Source: CAIKZZ01 sp035604595
GTDB taxonomy: Bacteria > Pseudomonadota > Gammaproteobacteria > Steroidobacterales > Steroidobacteraceae
DNA: 64,000 nucleotides
Direction of reading: 5' to 3'
Assembly: GCA_035604595.1 (NCBI GenBank)
Contig: DATNIE010000017.1
Location: 124,001 to 188,000 of the forward strand
Below are positions 1 through 9,580 of the stretch, piece by piece. How positions within the stretch are numbered: the stretch's first letter is position 1; the number at the start of each line of letters is the position of its first letter. The position numbers and the translations under genes are program-made. The notes under the pieces are model-generated. The model had not been told where the DNA came from, searched no databases, and saw only the letters and a program-made list of their open reading frames with translations.

Positions 1-545
1 TCGACGCCGGGGGCGTGCTTGCCTCGCAGGAGGTGCACGACATCGCGGTCGCGATCGGCGTCGAGCCCGGATCGCCGAAGCTCGACGATCTGCGCTACCA
101 CAAGATCTGCATCCTCGCCGACGCCGACTCCGACGGGCAGCACATCGCGACGCTGCTGTGCGCACTGTTCCTGCGGCACTTCCGGCCGCTGGTGCTCGCC
201 GGCCACGTGCACGTGGCGATGCCGCCTCTGTACCGGATCGACGTCGGCCGCAACGTCTACTACGCACTCGATGATGCCGAGCGCGCCGGCATTCTCGACC
301 GGATCGCGGCCGAGGGACAGCGCGGCAAGGTGACCGTCACCCGCTTCAAGGGGCTCGGCGAGATGAGCCCGCTGCAGCTGCGCGAGACGACGATGGCGCC
401 GGCCACGCGCCGGCTGCTGCAGCTGACGGTCGATGCGACCGACGACACCGACCAGCTGCTCGACATGCTGCTGGCCAAGAAGCGGGCCAACGACCGGCGC
501 GAGTGGCTCGAGGCGAAGGGCAATCTCGCCGAGGTGGTGGCGTGA
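1..545 (+). CDS. parE: DNA topoisomerase IV subunit B, C-terminal part
   Basis: This is the 3' end of parE; the gene begins upstream of the window, and the open frame runs from base 3. About 180 residues remain. They contain the end of the TOPRIM domain, with the metal-binding DADSDGQHI segment, followed by the conserved tail RFKGLGEMSPLQLRETT and a C-terminal MLLAKKRANDRREWLEAKG-type sequence. These match ParE closely and are shorter than GyrB, which has an extra insert. ParE is the ATPase and TOPRIM subunit that decatenates daughter chromosomes together with ParC. Its stop overlaps the parC start by four bases (GTGA), so the two subunits are probably translationally coupled. Confidence 0.95.
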   Translation, partial: DAGGVLASQEVHDIAVAIGVEPGSPKLDDLRYHKICILADADSDGQHIATLLCALFLRHFRPLVLAGHVHVAMPPLYRIDVGRNVYYALDDAERAGILDRIAAEGQRGKVTVTRFKGLGEMSPLQLRETTMAPATRRLLQLTVDATDDTDQLLDMLLAKKRANDRREWLEAKGNLAEVVA

Positions 546-2812
546 AGACCGGCGAGCTCAACTTCGAGGGCATCGAGCGGCGGCCGCTGAAGGTCTTCAC
601 CGAGAAAGCCTACCTCGACTACTCCATGTATGTGATCCTCGACCGGGCGCTGCCGCAGCTGGCGGACGGGCTAAAGCCGGTGCAGCGCCGGATCATCTAC
701 GCGATGAGCGAGCTCGGGCTCGCGGCGGGCGCCAAGCACAAGAAGAGCGCGCGCACGGTGGGCGATGTGATCGGCAAGTTCCATCCGCACGGCGACTCCG
801 CCTGCTACGAGGCCATGGTGCACATGGCGCAGGACTTCTCGTACCGCTACCCGATCGTCGACGGCCAGGGCAACTGGGGCTCGACCGACGATCCGAAGTC
901 ATTCGCCGCGATGCGCTACACGGAGGCCAAGCTCCGGCCGTACGCCGAGACGCTGCTCGCGGAGCTCGGCCAGGGGACCGTCGACTGGACGCCGAATTTC
1001 GACGGCACGCTCGATGAGCCCGCGCTGCTGCCGGCGCGGCTGCCGAACGTGCTGCTGAACGGCGCGAGCGGGATTGCGGTCGGCATGGCGACGGACGTTC
1101 CCCCTCACAACCTCAGGGAGATCGCCAACGCCTGCGTGCGGTTGATCGACGAACCGGACGTCACGCTGCGCGAGCTCCTGAAGCTCGTGCCCGGCCCCGA
1201 CCTGCCGACGGGCGGGGAGATCATCACGCCGAAGTCCGAGCTGCGCGCGTTGTACGAGAGCGGCAACGGAGCGTTCCGGGCGCGCGCGATCTGGGAGCCG
1301 GGCGACGGCGAGGTGGTCATCACCGCACTGCCGTACCAGGTGTCGGGCGCCAAGATCCAGGAGCAGGTCGCCCAGCAGATCCGGGCCAAGAAGCTGCCGA
1401 TGGTCGACAACGTGCGCGACGAGTCGGACCACGAGGACCCGGTGCGCATCGTGCTCGAGCTGCACTCGAATCGGGTCGACGTCGAGCAGCTGATGGCGCA
1501 CCTGTTCGCGACGACCGACCTCGAGCGCAGCTACCGGGTCAACCTCAACGTCATCGCGCTCGACGGCCGGCCGCGAGTGATGGGGCTCAGGGACCTGCTG
1601 ACCGAGTGGCTGTCCTACCGCACGCGCACCGTGACGCGCAGGCTCGAGTTCCGTCTCGGCAGGGTCAACGCGCGGCTGCACGTGCTCGAGGGCCTGCTGA
1701 TCGCATTCCTCAATCTCGACGAGGTGATCCGCATCGTGCGGCGCGAGGACGAGCCGAAGCCGGTGCTGATCAAGCGCTTCAAGCTCTCCGACGAACAGGC
1801 CGAGGCGATCCTCGAGACCAAGCTGCGCCAGCTCGCGAAGCTCGAGGAACTGAAGATCCGCGGCGAGCAGGCCGAGCTCGCGGCCGAACGGGACGACATC
1901 CAGAAGATCCTGAAGAGCCCGGCGCGGCTGCGCAAGCTGGTGCGCGAGGAGCTGGTCGCGGACGCGGACAAGCACGGCGATAAGCGTCGCACCAAGATCG
2001 TCGAGCGCGACGCGGCCAAGGCGATCGACGAAACCGAACTCGTCGTCGCGGAGCCCGTGACGGTCGTGCTGTCGACCGCTGGCTGGGTGCGGCAGGCAAA
2101 GGGCCACGAGATCGACCCGCAGGCGCTGTCCTACAAGACCGGCGACGGGTTCCAGGCGACGGCCCGCGGCAAGAGCACGCAACAGGCCGTGTTCCTCGAC
2201 TCGACCGGACGCACCTACTCGCTGCCGGCGCACACGCTGCCGTCGGCGCGCGGCCAGGGCGAGCCGCTGTCGGGTCGGGTCGATCCGCCGGAGGGCGCGA
2301 CGTTCGCGAGCGTGATGCTCGGCGAGCCGGCTGACCGATGGGTGGTGGCGACCGACTTCGGCTACGGCTTCATCGTCCGTCTGGAGGAGCTCTACGCCCG
2401 CAATCGCAGCGGCAAGGCCGTGCTGGCCGTGCCCGAGGGTGCCAAGGCGATCCCGGCGGCGCCGGTGGCCGCGGATCCGGGCGCGGTGATCGCGGTGGCG
2501 GCGACCGCCGGCGGCATGGACGGGCGGCTGCTGGTGTTCCCTCTCAGCGATCTGCCGGAGCTTGCCAAGGGACGCGGCAACAAGCTGTTCAACATCCCAG
2601 GCGCGCGCGCCGAGGCGCGCGAGGAGCTGGTCGTGGCAGTCGCGGTTGTGGCTCCTGGCGGCAAGCTCAGGATCGTCTGCGGCGAGCGCAGCATGACGCT
2701 CGGCTGGCCCGAGCTCGATGCCTACCGCGGCGAGCGCGCGCAGCGCGGCGCGATGCTGCCGAAGAACTATCGCCGGGCGACGGCGCTCGAGGCCGAGCCA
2801 CCCGCCGCCTGA
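542..2812 (+). CDS. parC: DNA topoisomerase IV subunit A
   Basis: ParC is the breakage-reunion subunit of topoisomerase IV. The frame is open further upstream, but the GTG at 542 overlaps the parE stop and gives a 756-residue protein beginning just before the conserved FTEKAYLDYSMYVI segment. The catalytic tyrosine is Tyr126 in AAMRYTEAK. The quinolone-resistance region reads HPHGDSACYE, with Ser86 and Glu90 in the positions of E. coli Ser80 and Glu84, which is the quinolone-sensitive form. The C-terminal half has the beta-pinwheel repeats (STGRTYSLPAHTLPSARGQG), which are shorter than in GyrA and lack the GyrA box. Full length for the family. Confidence 0.97.
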   Translation: MKTGELNFEGIERRPLKVFTEKAYLDYSMYVILDRALPQLADGLKPVQRRIIYAMSELGLAAGAKHKKSARTVGDVIGKFHPHGDSACYEAMVHMAQDFSYRYPIVDGQGNWGSTDDPKSFAAMRYTEAKLRPYAETLLAELGQGTVDWTPNFDGTLDEPALLPARLPNVLLNGASGIAVGMATDVPPHNLREIANACVRLIDEPDVTLRELLKLVPGPDLPTGGEIITPKSELRALYESGNGAFRARAIWEPGDGEVVITALPYQVSGAKIQEQVAQQIRAKKLPMVDNVRDESDHEDPVRIVLELHSNRVDVEQLMAHLFATTDLERSYRVNLNVIALDGRPRVMGLRDLLTEWLSYRTRTVTRRLEFRLGRVNARLHVLEGLLIAFLNLDEVIRIVRREDEPKPVLIKRFKLSDEQAEAILETKLRQLAKLEELKIRGEQAELAAERDDIQKILKSPARLRKLVREELVADADKHGDKRRTKIVERDAAKAIDETELVVAEPVTVVLSTAGWVRQAKGHEIDPQALSYKTGDGFQATARGKSTQQAVFLDSTGRTYSLPAHTLPSARGQGEPLSGRVDPPEGATFASVMLGEPADRWVVATDFGYGFIVRLEELYARNRSGKAVLAVPEGAKAIPAAPVAADPGAVIAVAATAGGMDGRLLVFPLSDLPELAKGRGNKLFNIPGARAEAREELVVAVAVVAPGGKLRIVCGERSMTLGWPELDAYRGERAQRGAMLPKNYRRATALEAEPPAA

Positions 2813-2866
2813 GCGCGGCGCGCTCGAATACGCTCCCGGAGCCCCGGGGCAGGGGAGAGGCAAGCG

Positions 2867-5089
2867 ATGGCGTCGGGGCCGCTGCTGGTGACGGAGATCG
2901 AGGCAATCGTGCACGCGACGCATCGCGAGCCGCGCTCGGTACTCGGCTATCACGAGGTCGCGAGGCCCGACGAGCAGCCGCTCGCGCTGGTACGTGTGCT
3001 CGAGCCGGACGCGGTCGAGGTGGCGGTGTACTGGGAGGACGAGCCCCCCGCCGCCGCGCGACCGCTGCGGCTGCTGCATCCGGCGGGCTTCTACGAGGGC
3101 AGGATTGGATACCGGCGGCCGCTGGTGCCGTATCGCCTGCGGGTTCGCTACCGGGACGGACACGAGCTCGTCAAGCACGATCCGTACTTCTTCGCGCCGC
3201 AGCTGTCGGACTTCGACCTGTATCTGTTCGGCGAAGGCAACCATTACCGGATCTGGTCGAAGCTCGGCGCGCACCCGACGACGCTCGAAGGCCTCGCCGG
3301 CACGCGCTTCGCGGTGTGGGCGCCGAACGCCGGGCGCGTCAGCGTCGTGGGCCCGTTCAATCACTGGGATGGCCGCAAGCACGCGATGCACGGGCGCCGC
3401 CCCAGTGGCGTCTGGGAGCTGTTCGTTCCTGGCGTCGGGCCCGGCGCGCTCTACAAGTACGAGATCCGCACCCCGGGCGGCGGCACGCGGCTGAAGTCCG
3501 ATCCGTACGGATTCGCGATGCAGCTGCGGCCCGACAACTGTTCGGTGGTCGCGAACCTTGAGGGCTTCGAGTGGCGTGACGCGGACTGGCTCGAGGCGCG
3601 CAAGGCAGCCGATCCCAAGCGGCGGCCGATCAGCATCTACGAAGTGCACCTTGGCTCGTGGCGGCGCATCGAGGGCCGGCAGCCGCCATTCATGAACTGG
3701 CGCGAAGCGGCGGAGCAGCTGATTGGGTACGTCACGGACCTCGGCTATACGCATATCGAACTGATGGCCGCCGCCGAGCACCCGTTCGACGGTTCGTGGG
3801 GTTACCAGGTCGCGGGCTACTACGCGCCGACCGCCCGCTTCGGCAGCCCCACCGACCTGATGCATTTCGTCGACCGCTGCCACGCCGCCGGCATCGGCGT
3901 GCTGATGGACTGGGTGCCGGCGCACTTCCCGAAGGACGAGCACGGGCTGGCCGAATTCGACGGCACCGCCCTGTACGAGCATGCCGATCCGCGTCAGGGC
4001 GAGCACCGGGACTGGGGCACGAAGATCTTCAACTTCGGACGCAACGAGGTGCGCAATTTCCTGGTCGCGAATGCGCTCTACTGGCTTGAGAATTTCCACG
4101 TCGACGGCCTGCGAGTCGATGCGGTCGCGTCCATGCTGTATCTCGATTACAGCCGGGAGCACGGCCAGTGGGTGCCGAACCGCTACGGCGGGCGCGAGAA
4201 CCTCGAGGCGATCGGCTTCCTGCGGCAGCTGAATTGGGCGGTGCACGAGTACGCGCCCGGGAGCCTGATGGTCGCCGAGGAGTCCACCGCCTTCCCCGGC
4301 GTGACCCAGCCCGCCCACCTCGGAGGCCTCGGCTTCACGTTCAAGTGGAACATGGGCTGGATGAACGACACGCTGCGCTACATGCAGCTCGATCCGGTGC
4401 ACCGCAGCCACGAGCACCGGCTGGTGACGTTCTCATTTATGTACGCATGGTCCGAGAGCTTCATGCTGCCGGTCTCGCACGACGAGGTCGTGCACGGCAA
4501 GCGCGCGCTGCTCGACAAGATGCCGGGCGACGAATGGCAGAAGCGGGCCAACTACCGATTGTTCATGAGCTACATGACGGTCCATCCCGGCAAGAAACTG
4601 CTGTTCATGGGCTGCGAGTTCGGCCAGTGGCATGAATGGCGCGACACCGCGAGCCTCGACTGGCAGCTGCTCGACGATGCCCGGCACGGCGGGCTGCGGG
4701 ACCTCAATCGCGACCTCAACCAGCTGTACCGCTCGGCCGTGCAGCTCCACGGCAGCGACTGTGACCACGACGGGTTCGCGTGGATCGACCCGCACAATGC
4801 GGCGCAGAGCGTGTTCGCCTTCGAGCGGCGCGCGACGCGCTCCGACCGAGGCGCGCCCCTGGTGTGCGTGTTCAATGCGACGCCCGTACCGCGCGATGAC
4901 TACTGGATTGGCGTCGATGCGCCGGGGCGCTACACGAAGCTGCTCGACTCCGACGACGTCCGCTACGGCGGGTCGGGGTACAGTCGCGATGCGGCGTTCG
5001 AAGCGGTCGCGCATCCCTCGCACGGCCGCGCGTTTGCGCTCAGGCTCGCGCTGCCGCCGCTCGGGGCGCTGATCCTCCGGCACGGCTGA
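2867..5089 (+). CDS. glgB: 1,4-alpha-glucan branching enzyme
   Basis: This GH13 enzyme makes the alpha-1,6 branches of glycogen. The 740 residues include both N-terminal CBM48-type modules (the second near FAVWAPNAGRVSVVGPFN) and the catalytic barrel. The catalytic residues are visible as Asp418 (GLRVDAV), Glu471 (VAEES) and Asp539 (SHDEV), each exactly 13 residues on from the E. coli positions. The gene follows parC by 54 bp and is followed by glgX after a 67-bp gap. glgA, glgC and glgP are not in the window, so the glycogen genes are split or continue elsewhere. The start is ATG with a GGGGAGAGG ribosome-binding sequence upstream. Confidence 0.96.
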   Translation: MASGPLLVTEIEAIVHATHREPRSVLGYHEVARPDEQPLALVRVLEPDAVEVAVYWEDEPPAAARPLRLLHPAGFYEGRIGYRRPLVPYRLRVRYRDGHELVKHDPYFFAPQLSDFDLYLFGEGNHYRIWSKLGAHPTTLEGLAGTRFAVWAPNAGRVSVVGPFNHWDGRKHAMHGRRPSGVWELFVPGVGPGALYKYEIRTPGGGTRLKSDPYGFAMQLRPDNCSVVANLEGFEWRDADWLEARKAADPKRRPISIYEVHLGSWRRIEGRQPPFMNWREAAEQLIGYVTDLGYTHIELMAAAEHPFDGSWGYQVAGYYAPTARFGSPTDLMHFVDRCHAAGIGVLMDWVPAHFPKDEHGLAEFDGTALYEHADPRQGEHRDWGTKIFNFGRNEVRNFLVANALYWLENFHVDGLRVDAVASMLYLDYSREHGQWVPNRYGGRENLEAIGFLRQLNWAVHEYAPGSLMVAEESTAFPGVTQPAHLGGLGFTFKWNMGWMNDTLRYMQLDPVHRSHEHRLVTFSFMYAWSESFMLPVSHDEVVHGKRALLDKMPGDEWQKRANYRLFMSYMTVHPGKKLLFMGCEFGQWHEWRDTASLDWQLLDDARHGGLRDLNRDLNQLYRSAVQLHGSDCDHDGFAWIDPHNAAQSVFAFERRATRSDRGAPLVCVFNATPVPRDDYWIGVDAPGRYTKLLDSDDVRYGGSGYSRDAAFEAVAHPSHGRAFALRLALPPLGALILRHG

Positions 5090-5156
5090 CGGTCGTGACT
5101 CCCGCGTCGATCGAGCCTCCCGAACATCCGCGCGGTGTCGCGCGACGCGCCCGCGC

Positions 5157-7247
5157 GTGAGTGCCGAGGCGGCCAGCGCGCGTCTCGCCGCGGCCATCGA
5201 GCCGGGCGCGGCGACGCCGCTCGGGGCGACTCCCAGCGCACGCGGTGTGAATTTCGTGCTGCACTCGAGCATCGCGGAGCGCATCGAGCTGTGCCTGTAC
5301 GATGCGCGCACCCGGGAGCCGCGCGGCAGCGTCGCGCTGCCCGGGCGGACCGGCAGCGCCTGGCATGGTTATCTGCCGGCACCGCACGCGGCCGCCGGCG
5401 ACCTGTACGGCTACCGGGTGTCCGGCCCATACGCACCCGACCAGGGTTTGTGGTGCAACCCGGCCAAGCTGCTGCTCGATCCGGCCGCTCGCGCAGTGAC
5501 CGGCGAGCCATCGCTGTCGCCGGCGCTGTTCGATGCGGACGGAGCTGGCTTGCTTGACAGCGCCTCGGCGATGCCGCGCTGCCGGATCGTCGATCCCGCG
5601 TTCGACTGGGGCGCGCAGCGCTCACCGGTCATTCCGTGGCGCGACACGATTCTCTACGAGCTGCATGTGAAGGGCTTCACCCAGCGTCACCCCGGCGTCG
5701 CGGAGCGACTGCGCGGCACGTATCTCGGGCTTGCAGAACCGGCGGCGGTCGACTGGCTGCGCGAGCTCGGCGTCACGAGCGTCGAGCTGATGCCGTGTCA
5801 GGCATTCACCAGCGAGCGCTTCCTGCGGAAGCACGGACTCTCGAACTACTGGGGCTACAACCCGATTGCATGGTCGGCGCCCGCCACCCAGTACGCGATC
5901 AACGATCCCGTGGCCGAGTTCCAGACCATGGTTAGGGCGCTGCACGCGGCCGGGCTCGAGGTCATCCTCGACGTCGTGTTCAACCACACCGCGGAGGGCG
6001 ATCACAGCGGCCCGACGCTGTCGCTGCGGGCAATCGACAACGCGAGCTACTACCGCCTCGTCGCGGCGGAGCCACGCCACTACGAGAATTGGACCGGCTG
6101 CGGCAACACCATCGCGGCCGACCAGCCCCTGGTGACGGCACTGATTCTCGACAGCCTGCGCTGGTGGGTGCAGGCGATGCACGTCGACGGGTTCCGCTTC
6201 GACCTGGCGCCGGTGCTCGGCCGCGGGCACCCGGCGTTCAACCGCCATGCCGCCTTCTTCGAGGCACTGGGCGCCGACCCGGTGCTCAAGCGCATGAAAC
6301 TGATCGCCGAGCCATGGGACGTCGGCCCCGACGGCTACCAGCTCGGCCAGTTCCCGACCGGCTGGTCCGAATGGAACGATCGCTACCGCGACACGGCGCG
6401 GGCGTTCTGGCGGGGCGATGCCCACGTCCAGGGTGCGCTCGCCGAGCGCTGCGCCGGGTCGAGCGATCTGTTCCGGTACCGCGGCCGGCAGCCGTCGGCC
6501 AGCGTGAATTTCGTCACCGCCCACGACGGCTTCACGCTGCAGGACCTCGTCAGCTACCGCGAGCGGCGCAACGATGCCAATCTTGAGCGGAATGCGGACG
6601 GTCACGCGCACAACCTGAGCTGGAACTGCGGCGTGGAGGGGCCGAGCGACGATCCGGCTGTCGGGGAGCTGCGCCGGCGGCAAATGCGCAATCTGCTGCT
6701 GACGCTGTTCGTGTCGCAGGGCGTGCCGATGCTGCAGGCGGGCGACGAGATTGCCCGCACCCAGCGCGGCAACAACAATGCCTATTGCCAGGACAACGAG
6801 ATCAGCTGGCTCGACTGGTCGCGGCTCGAGGCGGAGGCTGACCTGGTAGAGTTCGTCCGCCGCCTGGTCGCGTTGCGCAAGCAGCGCACCGAGCTGCGCC
6901 GCGAGGCGTTCCTCAAGGGCGCGGGGCCCGCCGGGCGCGCGCACGACGTCAGCTGGCGTCACCCGGCGGGACGGGACATGACCCTGGCGGACTGGAACGA
7001 TCCAGGACTGCACTGCCTCGGCATGTGGCTCGCGCCCGACGCCGGCCCGGGCGATGGCGCGCTGCTGGTCGTGTTCAACGCCGGCGAGACGGAGCTCGAG
7101 TTCGAGCTGCCGCCGACCGGGCATGGTGCGGCGTGGGTCCGCATTCTCGACACCGGCGCACGCGCCGGCGCGGCGGCGCTGCCGTGCGGGCCGGCCGAGA
7201 GGATCGCCTCGCGCACTGCGATCGTGTGCGAGGCGCGGCGCAACTGA
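5157..7247 (+). CDS. glgX: Glycogen debranching enzyme GlgX
   Basis: This is a GH13 isoamylase-type debranching enzyme that removes the short branches left by glycogen phosphorylase. It has 696 residues from a GTG start. An N-terminal CBM48 module (ARGVNFVLHSS) is followed by the barrel. Catalytic residues are Asp349 (GFRFDLAP), Glu385 (IAEPWDVG) and Asp457 (TAHDGFTL), and the diagnostic GlgX sequence RNDANLERNADG is present. It sits directly behind glgB, so branching and debranching are probably co-expressed. The first roughly 15 residues are weakly conserved, so the exact start is less certain than the rest. Confidence 0.94.
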   Translation: MSAEAASARLAAAIEPGAATPLGATPSARGVNFVLHSSIAERIELCLYDARTREPRGSVALPGRTGSAWHGYLPAPHAAAGDLYGYRVSGPYAPDQGLWCNPAKLLLDPAARAVTGEPSLSPALFDADGAGLLDSASAMPRCRIVDPAFDWGAQRSPVIPWRDTILYELHVKGFTQRHPGVAERLRGTYLGLAEPAAVDWLRELGVTSVELMPCQAFTSERFLRKHGLSNYWGYNPIAWSAPATQYAINDPVAEFQTMVRALHAAGLEVILDVVFNHTAEGDHSGPTLSLRAIDNASYYRLVAAEPRHYENWTGCGNTIAADQPLVTALILDSLRWWVQAMHVDGFRFDLAPVLGRGHPAFNRHAAFFEALGADPVLKRMKLIAEPWDVGPDGYQLGQFPTGWSEWNDRYRDTARAFWRGDAHVQGALAERCAGSSDLFRYRGRQPSASVNFVTAHDGFTLQDLVSYRERRNDANLERNADGHAHNLSWNCGVEGPSDDPAVGELRRRQMRNLLLTLFVSQGVPMLQAGDEIARTQRGNNNAYCQDNEISWLDWSRLEAEADLVEFVRRLVALRKQRTELRREAFLKGAGPAGRAHDVSWRHPAGRDMTLADWNDPGLHCLGMWLAPDAGPGDGALLVVFNAGETELEFELPPTGHGAAWVRILDTGARAGAAALPCGPAERIASRTAIVCEARRN

Positions 7248-7313
7248 GCCGAACGAGGCTGGCCATTTCCGGCTGCGGCACGCCTAGCCGCGCACGGTCG
7301 CGGCGCGCCGGGG

Positions 7314-9419
7314 TCAGCCGAGCACGATTTCCTCCGGCTTGTGGACGAAGTAGCCCTGGATGAACTCGATGCCCAGCTGCCACAGCACGGCCATCGTGTT
7401 CGCATCCGCCACGCGCTCGGCGATCGTGACGGCGCCCACGCTCTTCGCGGCCTGCACGAGGGTCTTGACCTGCTGCTGCAGGCTGGCGCTGGTGGCGAGT
7501 CCCTGCATCAGCGAGCCGTCGATCTTGACGAAATCGGGCTTCAGGTGATCGACGAGCTGCTGCGGGTCGGCGCCCGCTCCGAAGCGTTCGATCGCGAACC
7601 GGAACCCCTGCCGCTTGAACTCCTGGCGCAGCGTCTTGGTCTCGAGCAGGTACTGGTCCGAGATCTCCTGCGCGATCTGGAAACACAGCCGCTCCGGCTC
7701 GATGTGGCTGGCCTTCAGCTGATTGGCCAGCCAGCCCGGCAGGGTCTTGTCGTTGACGGTGTCTTTGGACAGGCGCACGAAGATCGCGGCCGGCTTGCGC
7801 GCGGCGCAGAACGACATCGACGCGCCGACCACCCAGCGATCGATGTTCTTCATCAGGTCGTTGCGTTCGGCGGCCGGGATGAACTCCGAGGGCAGAACTT
7901 CCTTGCCGTGTTCGTCGAGCATGCGCACCAGCACGTCGAACATGCTCTTGTCATCGCCCAGCAGGCTGGCGATCGGCTGCTGCACCAGCCGGAAGCGGTT
8001 CTCCATCAGCGCGGCCTTGATGTGCCGCACCCAGACCTTGTCGTAGGACTGCACCCGCGTGTCGGCATCGGAGCGATCGAGCCGGTGAACCTGGCTGCCG
8101 CCCTGATCGCGACCCTTGCGGCCGGCTTCGATCGCATCGGTGACCGGACCTGCCGGGTCGGTGACGCTCGGCGACACGAGGCCGAGGCCGACGGTCACCG
8201 TCGCGCTCAGCGACTTGGTGCCGACCTTGAAGACATGGTCCTTGATGGTCCGCACCACCTGCTCGCCCCACGCCTCGACGTCGCGCGCATTCCCCCGCTC
8301 GATCAGGAACAGCAGCGCACTGCCGGTGAACCGGCCGCCGAGATCGCCGGGGGTCTGCTGGCGCACGATTGCCGCGAACTGCGCGATGAACTCCTCGACG
8401 AGCAGCGGGCCGACCTGGCCCACGAGCTGCTCCATGCGGTCCGGGCGCACGCAGGCGATGAAGCGCATGCCCCCGGCCACCGGCACCTTGAGCCGCTCGC
8501 GCAGCTGCTCGACCAGGTACTGGCGGTGCAGAAGTCCGGTCGACGGGTCGGTGCGCACCGCGTCGGCCAGCCTGCGCTGGATCTCCCGCTCGTCATGGCG
8601 GCCCGCTTGCACGACGCAGCGCACCGCCGGCTCGCCCTCGAACTCGCCCCGGCCAAGCGTCATCTCGAATGGCAGCTGCGAGCCGTCCGACAGCAGCGCG
8701 GTGAGCCTGAGCGGGTGGTCGCTCCACTTGCCGCTCAGCGATGCCGCGAGCCCTCCCTTCAGGGCGGCGTGCGAGGCGGCATCGAAGAAATCCATCAGCG
8801 GCTGGCCGCGCACCGCATCGGCATCGGGGTAACCGTACAGCTCGAGCCAGGCGGGATTGGCGTCGACCACGATGCCTTCCTGGACGATCGCGATCGCATC
8901 GGCCGACCCTTCCATGAACGCGGCGAGCGCGCGCTGGTATTCGTGGGCGGAGTGCAGCGTCGAGTTCAGCGCCCGCTCAAGCCGGAACGCCCGCAGTTCG
9001 CGCGCACACACGAGCTGCAGCCGCTCCGCGTGGGCGAGCGTGACGACGTCCTGGGCACCGGCGCGCAGCGCCGCGGTCAGCCGGTCCTCGTCAAGCGCCG
9101 CGCCGGCGACGATCACCGGCACCGCCGGCTGGGTCTGGGCCCTGAGGTTCCTGATCTGATCGAGCGGCAGCAGCCCTTCGTCCGCGAACAGCACCAGCAG
9201 CTCGGGATTGATCTGGCTGAGCGCGTCGCTCAGATCGCGTGCGTCCGGCAGCCAGGTACAGTGCACGGGATGGCCCGCGCGGCGCAGGATGGCGTTGATC
9301 GCCTCGACGTGATCTTGCTGCCGCGTCAGGATCAGTATCGGTACCGGCGCGCCGTCCTGCGGTGATCGATTGGGGAGGGACTGCTGCAAGACTCGCCTCG
9401 TGCGACGGGTGATCGGCAC
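7314..9419 (-). CDS. fimX: FimX-like protein with degenerate GGDEF and EAL domains
   Basis: The architecture is a receiver-like N-terminal domain (about residues 27-140), a PAS domain (about 150-260), a GGDEF domain and a C-terminal EAL domain; 701 residues. The GGDEF signature is replaced by TGSAL (in GGRFTGSALLFL), and EAL is replaced by DVL (in FDVLVRML). This is the pattern of FimX of Pseudomonas and Xanthomonas, which binds c-di-GMP but does not make or cleave it and which promotes type IV pilus assembly at the pole. The receiver-like domain also lacks an obvious phosphorylation site. The start is a GTG with TAGGAT about nine bases upstream. The gene diverges from efp. The other pilus genes here are fimV and two pilin/PilY1 sets, which supports the assignment. 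Confidence 0.85.
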   Translation of the reverse strand: MPITRRTRRVLQQSLPNRSPQDGAPVPILILTRQQDHVEAINAILRRAGHPVHCTWLPDARDLSDALSQINPELLVLFADEGLLPLDQIRNLRAQTQPAVPVIVAGAALDEDRLTAALRAGAQDVVTLAHAERLQLVCARELRAFRLERALNSTLHSAHEYQRALAAFMEGSADAIAIVQEGIVVDANPAWLELYGYPDADAVRGQPLMDFFDAASHAALKGGLAASLSGKWSDHPLRLTALLSDGSQLPFEMTLGRGEFEGEPAVRCVVQAGRHDEREIQRRLADAVRTDPSTGLLHRQYLVEQLRERLKVPVAGGMRFIACVRPDRMEQLVGQVGPLLVEEFIAQFAAIVRQQTPGDLGGRFTGSALLFLIERGNARDVEAWGEQVVRTIKDHVFKVGTKSLSATVTVGLGLVSPSVTDPAGPVTDAIEAGRKGRDQGGSQVHRLDRSDADTRVQSYDKVWVRHIKAALMENRFRLVQQPIASLLGDDKSMFDVLVRMLDEHGKEVLPSEFIPAAERNDLMKNIDRWVVGASMSFCAARKPAAIFVRLSKDTVNDKTLPGWLANQLKASHIEPERLCFQIAQEISDQYLLETKTLRQEFKRQGFRFAIERFGAGADPQQLVDHLKPDFVKIDGSLMQGLATSASLQQQVKTLVQAAKSVGAVTIAERVADANTMAVLWQLGIEFIQGYFVHKPEEIVLG

Positions 9420-9550
9420 GACGATCCTACCATCCGCAAATCGCGCCCGATGGAATGCACATCACCGATCGCGGCCAGAGCCAGGCGGCCGCGGGGCCAC
9501 CGCGAGTCTGCCGCCCCTCCGCCGGCTGGCTCCGGGGCGCCGCTTTCCCT

Positions 9551-9556
9551 TATAAT
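9551..9556 (+). promoter_or_regulatory. Perfect -10 box upstream of efp
   Basis: TATAAT lies 24 bases before the efp ATG in an otherwise GC-rich interval. No good -35 hexamer is seen 17 bases upstream. The position gives a short leader that includes the AAGGCGAA ribosome-binding sequence. Confidence 0.5.
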
Positions 9557-9580
9557 ACTCTGCTTTTTCAAGGCGAACCC

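Noticed and set aside
899..4417. 1172-codon open frame on the minus strand opposite parC and glgB
   Set aside because: It is the mirror of two well-conserved genes in a GC-rich genome; its translation is low-complexity and Arg/Ala/Leu-rich with no recognisable domain.
7341..9365. 674-codon plus-strand frame opposite the FimX-like gene
   Set aside because: The minus-strand protein has four recognisable domains; the plus-strand translation has none.
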